From the NCBI GenBank assembly GCA_050743625.1, contig JBOGED010000482.1:1-15776 (forward strand): a DNA stretch of 15,776 nucleotides. Reading direction: 5' to 3'. The notes under the pieces were generated by a model. The model saw only the letters and a program-made list of their open reading frames with translations. It searched no databases and was not told the origin of the DNA. A program made the position numbers and the translations under genes. Positions 7,410-14,390 of this stretch are shown here, piece after piece. This stretch comes from JBOGED01 sp050743625. Lineage in GTDB: Bacteria > Actinomycetota > Nitriliruptoria > Euzebyales > Egibacteraceae. Within the stretch, counting starts at the first letter, position 1. Every line of letters begins with the position of its first letter.

Positions 7410-7751
7410 ATGGCCCACATTAGCATCGACCGCTCCGCAGCCGAGAAGTTGCGAGCGCTGAGAGGTCAGCACGAAAATCTCGGTTTCAAGATTGACAACG
7501 GCTGCTGCGGTGGAACTACCCTGCTGCTCATCGAAGGCAAGTACTTCGGTTCGGGTGACATCCAGATCGGAGAGGTAGAGGGTGTTCCGGTCTACGGCGA
7601 GCGATCCCTGCTCCCCACCATGCGGGACGACTATTTCCATATCTACGCGAGAGAAGGTGCCCGTGATAGCGGGTTCTCGGTGGAGAAGTCCTACGGTTTC
7701 AAGTTCCTCATGAGGCGCAGTGTCTTCGGCACAGCCAATGCAGAGGAGTAG
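7410..7751 (+). CDS. DUF779-family protein, aldehyde-dehydrogenase companion
   Basis: This small cytoplasmic protein of 113 aa matches my recollection of the DUF779 family, whose genes commonly lie beside aldehyde dehydrogenases; no biochemical role is established that I know of. Seen: the conserved NGCCGGTT segment around Cys32-Cys33, a GEVEGVPVY stretch, and a C-terminal FSVEKSYGFKFLMRRSVF block. The paired cysteines suggest metal binding or redox chemistry, which is speculation. The ATG at 7410 is chosen because an AGGA site precedes it and the family's conserved region starts soon after. An upstream in-frame start at 7353 would overlap the dehydrogenase. It starts 25 bp after the aldehyde dehydrogenase, so the two are surely co-transcribed. 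I considered HesB/IscA and rejected it for lack of the C-terminal CxC motif. Confidence 0.75.
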   Translation: MAHISIDRSAAEKLRALRGQHENLGFKIDNGCCGGTTLLLIEGKYFGSGDIQIGEVEGVPVYGERSLLPTMRDDYFHIYAREGARDSGFSVEKSYGFKFLMRRSVFGTANAEE

Positions 7752-7826
7752 GTCCTTGCCGATCGAGGATCGCGTCCAAGATAAGGCGCGTCCGGTCGTC
7801 AGCATCCTCGCAGGAGAGGAGAAGGT

Positions 7827-8447
7827 ATGTCTGCCGTCGTTGAGGGGAGCCCACAACCACTCGGCGGCCCTCAGGTCGATGCGGATCCAAGGGCGTCATG
7901 GGCCGCGGAGAAGGCGCAACTCGGTGGGTTTCCGAAACCTGTCAGCTTCAGCGAGGAGCAGATCGCTGTGCTCAACGCCGCAGCGGACGAGCTCATACCT
8001 CCCGGCGGCGGCTTCCCTGCGCCGAGCTCAGTCGGCATCGTGGAGTTCGTCGGCCGCTACCTGACGCCGGAGGGCGCAGTGGTCAAGTTCTACCCGCTGG
8101 CCGCCGAGCGAGACTTCAAGCAGCACCTCGACGCGCTTGGCCAAGATTTCGCTCGCGCAGATTCCGCTACCAAGCTCGACCTCCTGAAACGTCTCGAGCA
8201 GGAGGAGTCCGCCTTCTTCGAGCAGCTCCGAGGTCTGGTCTACTACGGCTACTACTCGCGGCCGCAGGTGGTACAGGCGATCCGGCAGAACCTGCCGGCC
8301 GGCCGGGACTACCACGGCCCACCCCAGCCCTACGGCTACCTCGCCGTGACCGAGCCATGGGACACGGCAATGTTCGCGTATGGGCGGGGGCGATACACCG
8401 CGACAGATGACGTCAAGCCGGTCGATGTCCCGGCTGATCTCCGGTAA
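7827..8447 (+). CDS. Gluconate 2-dehydrogenase subunit 3 family protein
   Basis: This is a 206-aa member of the small-subunit family that accompanies flavin GMC dehydrogenases. These subunits help fold, anchor or stabilise the catalytic subunit; they have no known catalysis of their own. Seen: the family's opening helix (FSEEQIAVLNAAADELIPP, about residues 41-59), an acidic helical middle part (residues about 95-135), and a Tyr-rich stretch (VYYGYYSRP). Unlike many relatives there is no twin-arginine or other signal peptide at the N-terminus, so a cytoplasmic location is likely. The ATG at 7827 follows a GGAGAAGG site. It sits directly before the GMC gene, which strongly suggests that the two proteins form one complex. 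Confidence 0.8.
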   Translation: MSAVVEGSPQPLGGPQVDADPRASWAAEKAQLGGFPKPVSFSEEQIAVLNAAADELIPPGGGFPAPSSVGIVEFVGRYLTPEGAVVKFYPLAAERDFKQHLDALGQDFARADSATKLDLLKRLEQEESAFFEQLRGLVYYGYYSRPQVVQAIRQNLPAGRDYHGPPQPYGYLAVTEPWDTAMFAYGRGRYTATDDVKPVDVPADLR

Positions 8448-8519
8448 GGCGCACGTATCACGCGGCTCAGGTCCACAGGGATCCCCCACGATTCCGTCAC
8501 CTTCAATCGAGGAGGAGCA

Positions 8520-10169
8520 ATGCCCAACCAGGAGACTGAGGTCCTCGTGATCGGCTCTGGAATGGGCGGAGCGGCGGTCTGCAAGCGTCTGGTCGATGGC
8601 GGTATGCGGGTCACGTGCCTCGAGCAGGGTGACTGGGTTCATCCCACAACGTATCCACATTTCCACGACGAGTGGGACATCGAGCGCCAGCGTGGCTGGG
8701 CATTCGACCCGAACGTGCGGCAGGGCCCAGAGGACTACCCCGTCACCGGCTTCACGACCCCGTACATGTACAACGCCGTCGGCGGGAGCACGATTCACTA
8801 CGCCGGGCACTGGCCGCGATTCAAGCCAGTGGACTTTCGCAAGGGAACCGAGCACGGACTCGAAGGCACCATCGACTGGCCGTTCACCTACGAAGAGCTC
8901 GCGCCGTTCTATGACATCAATGACGCCGAGGTAGGAATCTCAGGCGTGCGCGGAGACTCCGCGTACCCGCTGCGGCCGGACGCGCCTCGCCAGCCGGTCG
9001 TCGCTCCCGGCAAGCTGGGCCTGACCTTCGCGAAGGGTGCCGAAGCGCTGGGTTGGCACTGGTGGCCGTCGGACAACGCCATCATCACCAAGGCTCGGGA
9101 CGGCAGGTTGCCGTGCAATGCCTGCGGCAACTGCCTCAGTGGCTGCCCCCGTGGGTCACTCGGCACGATGGACAACAGTCTGCTGCCGAAGGCGATAGCG
9201 GGCGGGCTGGACCTGCGGACCTGCGCCCGGGTCGAGCGCATCACCGTATCGAACGGCAGAGCAAGCGGAGCGGAGTACATCGACCGTCTCACCGGTACGC
9301 GGCACCGCGTCAAGGCACAGATCGTCGTGCTGTGCGCGAACGGGATCGGAACGCCACGGTTGCTGTTGCTCTCCGCGCAGAAAGGACATCCCGACGGGCT
9401 CGCGAACGGCAACGGCCTGGTGGGAACGCATCTCATGCATCACAGCTGGGCATTCGTCGACTGCTGGTTCGACGAACCCATCGAGGGCTACAAGGGAGCT
9501 TTCGGGGCGCCCCTGTACTGCCAAGAGTTCTATGAGACCGGCATCGATCGAGGTTTCGTCAATGGGTTCACCATGCAGGTGGGGCGTAGCTTCGGATCGG
9601 CGTACACCGCCATGGGCACGAACAGCGGTGCCATCGCGCCATGGGGAGCTGCCCATCGCGAGTTCTTCAACAAACACTTCGGTCACCATCTCTTGGTCTT
9701 CATGCAGGGTGAGGACCTCCCCGTGCGCAGCAACGCCGTCACGTTGGACCCTTCGGTGACCGATTCGAGCGGCTTGCCCGCCGCGCACGTCGACTACCAC
9801 GTGCCGCGCAACGACACCCGGCTCACCGAGTTCGGTATCCAACGGATCACCGAGGCGGCCGAGGCAATCGGAGCTGTCGAGACCAAACACACCGGCGTGC
9901 TCTCCCCGCCGCCCGGATGGCACCTTATGGGCAGCTGCCGTATGGGCAACACGCCAGAGGACTCGGTGACGAACAAGTACAACCAGACGTGGGAGGTGCC
10001 GAACCTCTTCATCGCTGACGGCAGCTCACTCACCACGGGCGCTGGAGTGAACCCGACCAGCACGATCGGAGCTGTGGCCACCCGCTGCGCCGAGTACATC
10101 GAGAGGCGTTTCAACGACGTCGTCGGCCAATCGAAGACACCGTCCAACGACGACGCGCCCGGGTTCTGA
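8520..10169 (+). CDS. mpdB: GMC-family FAD oxidoreductase, probable 2-methyl-1,2-propanediol dehydrogenase
   Basis: This is a flavin alcohol dehydrogenase of 549 aa that should oxidise the primary hydroxyl of 2-methyl-1,2-propanediol to 2-hydroxyisobutyraldehyde. Seen: N-terminal dinucleotide fold VIGSGMGG (about residues 11-18) with the acidic strand end LEQGD, the GMC substrate region, and the C-terminal catalytic pair His468 (HLMGSCRMG) and Asn511 (GVNPTSTIG). A cysteine cluster CNACGNCLSGC (Cys199, 202, 205, 209) lies in the middle, as in gluconate- and glucose-dehydrogenase-type GMC enzymes that carry an iron-sulfur cluster; electrons may leave through it rather than to oxygen. GGAGGAGCA precedes the ATG. 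Together with the upstream aldehyde dehydrogenase it matches the MpdB/MpdC pair of M. austroafricanum IFP 2012. The substrate is inferred from this context. Confidence 0.88.
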   Translation: MPNQETEVLVIGSGMGGAAVCKRLVDGGMRVTCLEQGDWVHPTTYPHFHDEWDIERQRGWAFDPNVRQGPEDYPVTGFTTPYMYNAVGGSTIHYAGHWPRFKPVDFRKGTEHGLEGTIDWPFTYEELAPFYDINDAEVGISGVRGDSAYPLRPDAPRQPVVAPGKLGLTFAKGAEALGWHWWPSDNAIITKARDGRLPCNACGNCLSGCPRGSLGTMDNSLLPKAIAGGLDLRTCARVERITVSNGRASGAEYIDRLTGTRHRVKAQIVVLCANGIGTPRLLLLSAQKGHPDGLANGNGLVGTHLMHHSWAFVDCWFDEPIEGYKGAFGAPLYCQEFYETGIDRGFVNGFTMQVGRSFGSAYTAMGTNSGAIAPWGAAHREFFNKHFGHHLLVFMQGEDLPVRSNAVTLDPSVTDSSGLPAAHVDYHVPRNDTRLTEFGIQRITEAAEAIGAVETKHTGVLSPPPGWHLMGSCRMGNTPEDSVTNKYNQTWEVPNLFIADGSSLTTGAGVNPTSTIGAVATRCAEYIERRFNDVVGQSKTPSNDDAPGF

Positions 10170-10218
10170 CCGGACGCGTGGAATATCAAGTTACATTCCG
10201 ACTCGGAAAGGTGTGAAC

Positions 10219-11100
10219 ATGACGATCAGGCGTCCCGAAGACTTTAAGCACTACGAGGTGCCGCTACCCGACGTGAAGATCCACTACGTCCGCGAGGGGT
10301 CCGGTCCACCGTTGCTGCTGCTGCACGGCTGGCCGGGGTTCTGGTGGGAGTGGAGCAAGGTGATCGGCCCGCTGGCGGAGGACTACGACGTCATCGTCCC
10401 CTCCCTGAGGGGGTTCGGCGACTCCGAGAAGCCGGATGTGGACGACCTCTCCAAGTACGCGATCGAACTGACGGTCGATGACCAGGCGCACCTGCTCGAC
10501 GAGCTGGGCATCGATCAGGCCTACGTCGTCGGCCACGACTGGTCTGCGATCGTGGTCCACAAGTTCATCCGCAAGTACCGCGAGCGCATCATCAAGGCCA
10601 CGATCATCGACGCGATCACGCCTGATTTCGGGCCGTTCTACCTCGGCTTCCCCCATTTCGCCGAATCTTGGTACTCGCAGTTCCACCAGACGCCGATGTC
10701 GGTCGAGCTCGTGGGGCACAGCCGGGAAACGTGCAAGATCTACTTCAAATACTTCATGGACCACTGGTCGTACCGCGACGAGCTCTTGACCGACGAGGAG
10801 ATGGAGATCCACGTCGACAACATGATGAAGCCGAACAACCTACGTGGCGGGTTCAACTACTACCGGGCGAACCTGTCTGTGACCAGCAACCCGTGGACCG
10901 AGCTCGACATGACCTCCACCGACCTGCCCGTCATGGTGTTGTGGGGAGCGGCCGACTGGGTGGTCCCGGTCTCGCTCGCCGATCAACTCCCGAAGTACTA
11001 CAGCAACTACACCCTGGAGGTCATTGAAGACTCCGGCCACTTCATGATGGTAGAGAAACCCGACGTCGTCATCGACCGCCTCAAAGGCTCCTTCCGCTAA
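10219..11100 (+). CDS. Epoxide hydrolase (alpha/beta-hydrolase fold)
   Basis: A 293-aa soluble alpha/beta hydrolase with epoxide-hydrolase features. The oxyanion segment is HGWP (36-39). The nucleophile is Asp107 in GHDWSA, where ester hydrolases have Ser. Cap-domain tyrosines are found at Tyr152 (WYSQFH) and in NYYRAN (Tyr214/215). Asp246 (GAADWVVP) is the acid and His274 (SGHFMMVEKP) the base. The usual motif is GHDWGG or GHDWGA; here Ser follows Trp. The ATG at 10219 is preferred over the GTG two codons earlier because AAGG lies at the better distance. Placed 49 bp after the GMC gene, it would supply that enzyme with 2-methyl-1,2-propanediol by opening 1,2-epoxy-2-methylpropane, the first product of isobutene oxidation. 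A dehalogenase also uses Asp, but the tyrosine pair favours epoxides. The substrate is inferred. Confidence 0.85.
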   Translation: MTIRRPEDFKHYEVPLPDVKIHYVREGSGPPLLLLHGWPGFWWEWSKVIGPLAEDYDVIVPSLRGFGDSEKPDVDDLSKYAIELTVDDQAHLLDELGIDQAYVVGHDWSAIVVHKFIRKYRERIIKATIIDAITPDFGPFYLGFPHFAESWYSQFHQTPMSVELVGHSRETCKIYFKYFMDHWSYRDELLTDEEMEIHVDNMMKPNNLRGGFNYYRANLSVTSNPWTELDMTSTDLPVMVLWGAADWVVPVSLADQLPKYYSNYTLEVIEDSGHFMMVEKPDVVIDRLKGSFR

Positions 11101-11125
11101 AGGCTGGTCCGTGGCCCGACGTAGC

Positions 11126-11169
11126 TGTGTGCTGGATTCGCGACACATATGACGCCTATCCAGCACACA
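11126..11169. repeat. Perfect 12-bp inverted repeat around the lyase start
   Basis: TGTGTGCTGGAT (11126-11137) and ATCCAGCACACA (11158-11169) are exact reverse complements with a 20-base loop. The annotated ATG (11149) lies in the loop. The arms are 32 bp apart, about three turns of the helix, so it could be a two-site operator. As RNA it would form a stable stem that presents or hides the start codon. The role is unknown. Confidence 0.75.
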
Positions 11170-12891
11170 ACGCTCGACGGGGCCGGCGGCTGGGCTGGAG
11201 GATCGGTGGCCGAGCTCGTCGCGGAGTATCTCATGCTGCGCGGGGTCCGGCGGGTGTACGGATTGTGCGGTGGGCACATCCAACCGTTGTGGGATGCCCT
11301 GGCGCGGTGTGGGATCCCGATCGTCGACGTCCGGCACGAATGCGCGGCTGTGCTCATGGCGCACGCGGAGGCTGAGCTTACCGGCCAGCCGGGTGTCGCA
11401 TTGGTCACGGCGGGCCCGGGTCTGACCAACGCAGTGACGGGCATCGCGAACGCCTCAGCGTCGCGGATCCCGGTCCTGGTGCTCTCTGCTCGGCCGCCGC
11501 GGCCGCAGGCGGGCCGGGGGGCGCTGCAAGAGCTTCCGCAGCGCGAGGTCGTGGCGCCGCTGTGCCGGGCTGCCCTGACTGCGCGGGATCCGCGGCGCGT
11601 CCTGCCGCACCTCGATGCCGTGCTCATGGCCGCCCTTGGTCGACACGGCCCGCCCGGCCCTGCCTACCTGGACTTCCCCACTGACGTCTTGACCGGGCAG
11701 GCTGACCCTGCCGACGTCCGCGACTGGCGGATCGGACCACTGGGGCCGCCGCAGCTGCTCCCAGACCCAGGCGACGTTGCCCGGGCGCAACGACTCATCG
11801 ACGCAGCCAGGCGTCCAATCGTGATCGCCGGTCGGGGTGCGCGCGAGGCAAGTACCGGGCTGAGCAGATTGTTGGACGCGACTGGCATGCTCTACCTGGA
11901 CACCGGTGAGAGCCGAGGCGTGATCCCGAACACGCATCCGAGCGCGGTTCCGGCGATGCGTGGACGTGCGATGCGCGAGGCCGATCTCGTGATCACTCTG
12001 GACCGGGGTCTGAACTTCCAGCTCGCGTATGGTTCCTCTGCGATTTTCCGGCCTGATGCCACCTTCCTGCGAGTCGGGCGCTACCACGAGGGGACGGCCG
12101 ACAATCGACGCGGCGAGGTGGAGATCCACTGCTCGGTAGCGGCGTTCGTCGAAGCGCTCGAGGGCATCGCCAGGCCGCCGTCGCTGGACACCCGCTGGCT
12201 GGAGGAGCTCCGCGCGGCCGACCAGGATGCCGCTCGTCGCTTGGCCGACCGGCTCCATCAAGAGCCACCCGGAGCGGATGGCCTGATGCACCCTTATCAA
12301 CTGCTCGGCGCGGTCAACCGCCTCATAGACGACGACACCATCGTCGTGGCCGATGGGGGCGACATCCTATCTTTCGTTCGCATCGCCCTGTATGCCCGGA
12401 CTTACCTCGACTGCGGCGCCTTCGGCTGCCTCGGAGTCGGCGTGCCATTCGCGAACGCCGCGGCGCTCGCTGAGCCCGGTCGGCGGGTCATCGCGATAAT
12501 CGGGGACGGATCCTTCGGTTTCACCGCCATGGAGATGGATACCGCTGCTCGTCACGGCCTGCCGGTGACGTACGTGATCGCCAACAACGAGGCCTGGAAC
12601 ATCGAGAAGACCGACCAGATGCAACGCTTTGCCGGCCGTGCCGTCGGGGTCGACCTACCTGGGTGCCGCTACGACCTGCTGGCCAAGGCGCTCGGAGTCG
12701 CCGGGCGACGTGTGGAGGACCCGGGGGAACTGATCGAGGCACTGCATTGGGCACAGCACGACACCCCTGCGCTGGTCGACGTCCGGGTGACGCAAGACGC
12801 CGAGTCGCCGGATTCCATAGCCGGGCTCGCTACTGTGCCGCCGCAACAGGCACTTACCAAGTGGAATGATGCAGAGGCAGCAGCTCGTTGA
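11149..12891 (+). CDS. hacl: Thiamine-diphosphate enzyme, probable 2-hydroxyisobutyryl-CoA lyase (HACL type)
   Basis: A ThDP-dependent carboligase/lyase of 580 aa that probably cleaves 2-hydroxyisobutyryl-CoA to acetone and formyl-CoA. Seen: N-terminal pyrimidine domain with the cofactor-activating Glu64 (RHECAA), SGP-like TAGPG at 87-91, GALQELPQ near 124-131, a central domain, and the pyrophosphate-domain motif GDGS (452) to NN (479-480). NNEAWNIEK follows: Ile485-Glu486 match Ile492-Glu493 of the Actinomycetospora lyase, where the Glu is the catalytic acid, and Leu126 may match its Leu127. A short C-terminal tail of about 30 residues could form the lid. Acetolactate synthase is the main alternative. 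The start is uncertain: the ATG has no good ribosome site, whereas a GTG at 11206 has GGAGGA, though only three bases away. Confidence 0.72.
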   Translation: MTPIQHTTLDGAGGWAGGSVAELVAEYLMLRGVRRVYGLCGGHIQPLWDALARCGIPIVDVRHECAAVLMAHAEAELTGQPGVALVTAGPGLTNAVTGIANASASRIPVLVLSARPPRPQAGRGALQELPQREVVAPLCRAALTARDPRRVLPHLDAVLMAALGRHGPPGPAYLDFPTDVLTGQADPADVRDWRIGPLGPPQLLPDPGDVARAQRLIDAARRPIVIAGRGAREASTGLSRLLDATGMLYLDTGESRGVIPNTHPSAVPAMRGRAMREADLVITLDRGLNFQLAYGSSAIFRPDATFLRVGRYHEGTADNRRGEVEIHCSVAAFVEALEGIARPPSLDTRWLEELRAADQDAARRLADRLHQEPPGADGLMHPYQLLGAVNRLIDDDTIVVADGGDILSFVRIALYARTYLDCGAFGCLGVGVPFANAAALAEPGRRVIAIIGDGSFGFTAMEMDTAARHGLPVTYVIANNEAWNIEKTDQMQRFAGRAVGVDLPGCRYDLLAKALGVAGRRVEDPGELIEALHWAQHDTPALVDVRVTQDAESPDSIAGLATVPPQQALTKWNDAEAAAR

Positions 12892-12909
12892 GGATCAGGG
12901 AGGTTGGCG

Positions 12910-13962
12910 ATGCGTGCGGTGATCTATCGCGGCCGAGGAGACATCGTCGTGGACGAGGTGCCGGAGCCGACGTGCGGGCCGGGTGAGGTGAAGATCCGGG
13001 TCGGACGCAACGGAATCTGCGGCACCGACCTGCACGAGTACTATGCCGGACCGATCTTCATCCCAACCAAGCCGCATCCGCTCACCGGCGTGGCGCTGCC
13101 GGTGATACTCGGGCATGAGTTTTCCGGCATCGTGACCGAGGTCGGCAGCGGTGTGGAGGACCTCACGGTGGGCAGCCACGTGGCCATTGAGCCCGTGTAC
13201 CGGTGTGACCAGTGCCCGCCGTGCCTGGCCGGGACATACAACCTGTGCCAGAACATCGCATTCCACGGGTTGATGGCGCGCGGCGGCGGCATGGCCGAGT
13301 ACACCGTGGTCCAGTCCCGCATGGCGCACGTGCTGCCCGAGTCGATTACCCCCGAACTGGGTGCGCTGGTCGAGCCGATGGCTGTGGCCTACCATGCCTC
13401 CCGGCTCGCCGAGGTCGAGCCAGGGGATTCGGCGGTGGTCTTCGGCGCCGGCCCGATCGGTATCGGCCTATGGTTCGCGCTGCGAGCCCACGGGCTGGAC
13501 GACATCACGGTTGTGGAGCCGTCCGCCGTGCGTCGCGACGCGATCGGTGCGCTTGGCGCCACCGACGTGATCGACCCGACCCGGATCGACCCAGTGGCTC
13601 ACGTCCGGTCCCGCACCGGCGGCCTAGGCGCGGGTGCGGTCTTCGACGCGGCTGGCGTTGAGGCCAGCGTCAGCGCCGGGCTGGGCTGCATCGCCGCCCG
13701 CCGCCCGATGATCTCGGTGGCGATCTACGAGCAGCCCCTGCCGGTGACGCTCAACGCGCTGGTGATGACCGAGGCTATGGTGCGGGGTTCGCTCGGCTAC
13801 ACCGGCGAGGACTATGCGGCGGTGATCGGCTTGATGGCCCGGGGCCACTACGATGCCACCGGCTGGGTCACCCACATCCCGATCGACGCGGTCATCGACG
13901 AGGGGTTTGAGGCGTTGCGCGCCGGACGCAAGACGAAGGTTCTCGTCGACCCGACCGGCTGA
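12910..13962 (+). CDS. Zinc-dependent medium-chain alcohol dehydrogenase, 2,3-butanediol dehydrogenase-like
   Basis: A 350-aa NAD(P)-dependent MDR enzyme. Catalytic zinc ligands Cys37 (GICGTD), His69-Glu70 (GHEFSG) and Glu155 (LVEPMAVA) are present. The structural zinc cysteines are Cys99, 102, 105 and 113, and the nucleotide fold is GAGPIG at 179-184. The insert AGPIFIPTKPHPLTG near 46-60 is typical of the (R,R)-butanediol dehydrogenase branch. The ATG at 12910 follows AGGGAGG; a TTG two codons earlier is less likely. It starts 18 bp after the lyase gene and is probably translated from the same message. Its task in the pathway is open: acetone/2-propanol, acetol or another keto-alcohol from the lyase branch, or a second diol dehydrogenase. 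Last gene of the plus-strand cluster. Confidence 0.85.
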   Translation: MRAVIYRGRGDIVVDEVPEPTCGPGEVKIRVGRNGICGTDLHEYYAGPIFIPTKPHPLTGVALPVILGHEFSGIVTEVGSGVEDLTVGSHVAIEPVYRCDQCPPCLAGTYNLCQNIAFHGLMARGGGMAEYTVVQSRMAHVLPESITPELGALVEPMAVAYHASRLAEVEPGDSAVVFGAGPIGIGLWFALRAHGLDDITVVEPSAVRRDAIGALGATDVIDPTRIDPVAHVRSRTGGLGAGAVFDAAGVEASVSAGLGCIAARRPMISVAIYEQPLPVTLNALVMTEAMVRGSLGYTGEDYAAVIGLMARGHYDATGWVTHIPIDAVIDEGFEALRAGRKTKVLVDPTG

Positions 13963-14002
13963 GCCCACAAGGCCCGCACAGTACGGCGAAGGGCAGGCGG
14001 CG

Positions 14003-14380
14003 TCATCCGCTGGTCATAGGCCGGGAGCCGATGATCACCTCGTTGCCGTCGGGGTCGTGTACGCGGGCGATCCGCTCGCCCCACGGTTGGTCGGCCGGTT
14101 CCGCTACGACGCGTACACCGCCAGCGCGGAGCCGGTCGACCGCGGCGTCGCAGTCGTCGGCGTACGCCCACAGCACCATCCGGCGCTCACCTGGACCGTC
14201 CTTGGCCCCGGGGTCGTAGGCAAGCCCGACCTGCGTGGAGCCGATCTCCACCGCGGCGTAGCCGGGCTCGCCCTCGGGCGGGAACTGGTACGTGACGGTT
14301 CCGCCGAGTAAGTCGCGGTAGAAGCCGAGCGCCCGCTGCAGGTCTGGCGTGTGCAGTATGGGAAACGCTGAGGTGAACAT
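14003..14380 (-). CDS. VOC/glyoxalase-fold protein
   Basis: A 125-aa single-chain member of the vicinal-oxygen-chelate superfamily (glyoxalase I, bleomycin-resistance and extradiol dioxygenase relatives). Seen: two beta-alpha-beta-beta-beta modules, beginning FPILHTPDLQRALGFYRDLLG and, in the second half, DAAVDRLRAGGVRV followed by HDPDGNEVIIG, whose Glu is the usual metal ligand. No specific substrate can be read from it. The ATG at 14380 has GAAGG seven bases upstream. It converges on the alcohol dehydrogenase with a 40-bp gap in which I see no clear terminator, and it is probably co-transcribed with the gene at 14391-15215, 10 bp upstream. It belongs more likely to the resident chromosome than to the catabolic cluster. 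Confidence 0.8.
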   Translation of the reverse strand: MFTSAFPILHTPDLQRALGFYRDLLGGTVTYQFPPEGEPGYAAVEIGSTQVGLAYDPGAKDGPGERRMVLWAYADDCDAAVDRLRAGGVRVVAEPADQPWGERIARVHDPDGNEVIIGSRPMTSG

Positions 14381-14390
14381 CAGGAAGCCT

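Noticed and set aside
7410..7751. HesB/IscA iron-sulfur carrier
   Set aside because: The C-terminal CxC motif of that family is missing; the NGCCGG segment and the position next to an aldehyde dehydrogenase fit DUF779.
11149..12891. Acetolactate synthase plus butanediol dehydrogenase as an acetoin pathway
   Set aside because: No acetolactate decarboxylase is present, the region after NN carries the lyase-type Ile-Glu pair, and the whole context concerns 2-hydroxyisobutyryl-CoA. It remains the main alternative and is stated in the gene entry.
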